Assembly (NCBI GenBank): GCA_016584305.1
Contig: JACEEZ010023634.1
Span: 1,912,779 to 1,976,778 of the forward strand
DNA length: 64,000 nucleotides
Reading direction: 5' to 3'
Source of the DNA: Chionoecetes opilio
Lineage: Eukaryota; Arthropoda; Malacostraca; Decapoda; Majidae
Part shown: positions 62,401 to 64,000 of the stretch, one piece after another
Position numbering within the stretch: the first letter of the stretch is position 1
Layout of the letters: every line of letters begins with the position of its first letter
Position numbers and translations under genes: made by a program
The notes under the pieces: generated by a model
What the model saw: the letters and a program-made list of their open reading frames with translations, nothing else
The model's database searches: none
What the model was told of the DNA's origin: nothing

Positions 62401-63774
62401 TATAATGTATTCCAGCAAGGCATATGGCATGGTGAGGTTGCCTGCCAGACACTGACAACCACGGAGGGGCAGCATCGCGATACATGTATCAGCGATAAAT
62501 ATTGATCGATACTTTTACGTATACTGGTATCGGTATCGCCTTACCTACTCAATCACAGTTGTATTGTTGGGTCTACAGCTAAGACACAGAGACGAAACAT
62601 CATTCTTCACAGTGGAAAAGCCAACAGTCTCTAAGACCGAAGAAGGCGAGACATGTCAGGAGCGCAACCAAGAGCATGCTTATTGCTGTTGTTTTTAGAC
62701 ATTCACAGGGTTGTACACCGTGAATTCGTTCCAAGAGCCAGATTGTTAATGTGAAGTTCAAATGTAAAGTTCTCAGGTGTCTGAAGGAGAACATTAGGGC
62801 CAATGTAACATTCCTTAAGTAGAACATTTGGTGGAACTGTAGCATTAAAGCAATTGGGTGTTTTGGCAGACAATGCCATCGCTCACAGTGCGATGAGAGC
62901 ATGCAAGTTTTTGGCCCATACAATCACAATCATCGCTCCCCACCTCCCCTACTACTGGATTTTGATGGATGTGACTTTCTCCTCCTCTTCCCAAAGGTGA
63001 AGTTCAAGCTGAAGTGTTGGCATTTTGACACAATGAAAGAAATTCAAGCTGAAGGGTCAGCATTTTGACACAATGAAAGAAGTTCAAGCTGAAGGGTCGG
63101 CATTTTGATACAATGAAAGAAGTTCAAGCTGAAGGGCTGGCATTTTGATACAATGAAAGAAGTTCAAGCTAAAGGGTCGCCATTTTGACACAATGAAAGA
63201 GATTCAGTGCAAATCGCATATGATGCTTCCTACGGTGAAAGAATGAGGCATCGGGGAAGCATTCCCATTGTGGCATGAAGAGGTGTACCACTGAACAAGG
63301 GGATTATTTCAAAGGGGATGGAGATCAAATTTAGATCAGGTACATTGTCTGCTTCTTACAGGTGTCGTGTCAGAACGTTTTGATCGCACCTCATACGTAT
63401 ATGAATAATTTATGATTTTCAGGCTTACACTTAGAATAGCCTAAGTTTTAATAACATACATCCCTACCATACTGTTTAATGGCTATCTGCTAACATTGAA
63501 ATTCTTATTACTACTTAGGAATGCTCCTTCCTTATTGATTTCTATGAAGGTCAATATGAAATACTGCCAACATATTAACACAATATTGGCCTTCATATGA
63601 TTGTCAGACTCACAATGAAAGATGTCTCACCTCAAAATTCTCATCAGCAAGAATGTGAACAGAAGACTCAGGGTTAGTGATCAGGTAGTGCAACAAGTAC
63701 TCATCATCATCTGCACGGCCAGTGTAAAGCAGGGGAACACCTTTCCTCACAAATATGATGTCACCTCCTGTTTT
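59429..63774 (-). CDS. thioredoxin-fold single-pass membrane protein (PDI-like), 5' incomplete
   Basis: Four exons on the minus strand with GT-AG introns and matching phases: 63631-63774, 61790-62004, 60148-60273 and 59429-59600, giving 218 C-terminal residues. The first part (FVRKGVPLLYTGRADDDEYL) looks like the end of one thioredoxin-like domain. The second domain follows (GDWLVMFVRSDCDSCVQLQA) with a CxxC-type centre Cys71-Asp-Ser-Cys74 and the cis-proline strand KTFPSF (Pro116). Then come a linker, a hydrophobic helix (about 181-200, GFGVLVVMVLGLLVFCVW) and a basic tail ending KKKK, a dilysine ER-retrieval signal. This suggests an ER-membrane oxidoreductase or chaperone of the TMX/PDI type with its catalytic part in the lumen. 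CDSC is not the classic CGHC. The N-terminus lies beyond the window. The exact orthologue is not known to me. Confidence 0.85.
59700..59730. mobile_element. half copy of the Tigger-like TIR
   Basis: TAAATCGAGGGTCGACTAC matches one end of the element at 52868-53317. No second end, in intron 3 of the visible part of the minus-strand gene. Confidence 0.5.
60466..61252. mobile_element. TA-flanked TIR element inside the piggyBac-like MITE
   Basis: CCATATATGGCTGCATGTAA on the left and GCAGCCATATACGG on the right, flanked by TA (60464-60465 and 61253-61254), plus an inner GTCGTCTTATAC motif at both ends. TA duplication fits a Tc1/mariner-pogo type. A related one-sided piece with GTCTTATACACCGAAAA is near 61579. 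Confidence 0.8.
60658..61050 (+). repeat. 30-bp minisatellite, about 13 units
   Basis: GGTCACCAGCACGCCCGTGA followed by CGGCACCACA. The unit length is a multiple of three, so several frames on both strands stay open (up to 187 codons). No start context, splice signal or neighbour supports coding. Confidence 0.95.
61300..61785. other. intron of the thioredoxin-like gene
   Basis: No feature except the one-sided TIR-like piece near 61579. Confidence 0.4.
62095..62306 (+). mobile_element. piggyBac-like MITE (TTAA), copy 6
   Basis: TTAACCCCTTGAGACCCAGA to GGGCGTGAAGGGGTTAA, in the intron between the first two visible exons of the thioredoxin-like gene. Confidence 0.85.
62600..62923 (-). pseudogene. 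unidentified 107-codon ORF in intron
   Basis: A hydrophobic, Leu/Cys-rich frame on the strand of the host gene. The neighbouring frame also contains protein-like stretches (KECYIGPNVLLQTPENFTFE). This suggests an old frameshifted coding fragment rather than a live exon: no splice sites fit. I cannot name the family. Confidence 0.25.
63000..63205 (+). repeat. 41-bp minisatellite, five units
   Basis: AAGTTCAAGCTGAAGGGTCG followed by GCATTTTGACACAATGAAAG, repeated with small changes, in the same intron. Confidence 0.9.
63206..63630. other. intron sequence, no recognised feature
   Basis: Plain AT-rich intron up to the donor of the 63631-63774 exon. Confidence 0.4.
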
Positions 63775-64000
63775 CTGTAATTAAACACAGTTATTAGGTT
63801 GATCAACACTTAACTTGCTATATCTTGCATTTTCTTTTACAGCTGTGGTAACTGGTGTAGAAATGTGGACTTATATGTATGTACTCATGCTCAAGTAATA
63901 TAAGTGGCCTTAAATATGGGGCACTTAGCAGAACACCAGAAGTACTGCATTTCTAGACTTCAGCATTAGCCATATTTTGGTGAGTACAAGTAATACAATA
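63775..64000. other. upstream intron of the thioredoxin-like gene
   Basis: Follows the acceptor (TTACAG on the minus strand) of the first visible exon. Earlier exons lie outside the window. Confidence 0.5.

Overview
This is a eukaryotic, almost certainly arthropod, genomic window. The two host genes have spliced exons with GT-AG introns. TTAGG-type telomere-like repeats are scattered throughout, microsatellites are very abundant, and there are tRNA-derived SINEs plus many DNA-transposon families. A decapod crustacean is my best guess from this overall character, but no marker sequence proves it.

Layout. 1-98 may be the last exon of a plus-strand gene. 1-45 kb is a graveyard of mobile elements with no convincing host gene. 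2.4-10.8 kb is a minus-strand BEL/Pao LTR retrotransposon that lost its reverse transcriptase. It has been hit by a TTA-flanked MITE, by a 1.76-kb palindrome made of two inverted MITEs, and by an unclassified DNA transposon. 11-32 kb holds inverted-repeat (foldback) elements, several with TTAGG-like cores, together with SINE, Merlin, Tigger, hAT-like and other TIR elements. 32.6-36.5 kb is a nest: a tRNA-type SINE split by a Mutator-like element (9-bp target duplication) and by a hAT element (8-bp target duplication). 33-38 kb is dominated by GA/CT tracts. 38.1-41.6 kb is a third copy of the palindrome MITE, split by another element full of a C-rich minisatellite whose base quality looks poor. 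42.4-44.6 kb is a second, N-terminal copy of the unclassified transposon.

45.4-52.7 kb carries a five-coding-exon plus-strand gene for a lifeguard/TMBIM (Bax-inhibitor-1 family) membrane protein. 59.4-63.8 kb carries the last four exons of a minus-strand gene for a thioredoxin-fold, single-pass membrane protein ending in lysines (probable ER retrieval). The two genes converge. Both proteins plausibly act in the ER/Golgi membrane system, but nothing shows a functional link. Their introns and the intergenic space carry six copies of a TTAA-flanked piggyBac-like MITE, PIF/Harbinger-type MITEs, a decayed Harbinger with an antisense MADF gene, LINE fragments and large minisatellites.

The observations most worth following are: the TTAGG arrays lying inside several unrelated inverted-repeat elements; the unclassified transposon; the triplicated splice acceptor of lifeguard exon 3; and the nested, target-site-dated insertions.
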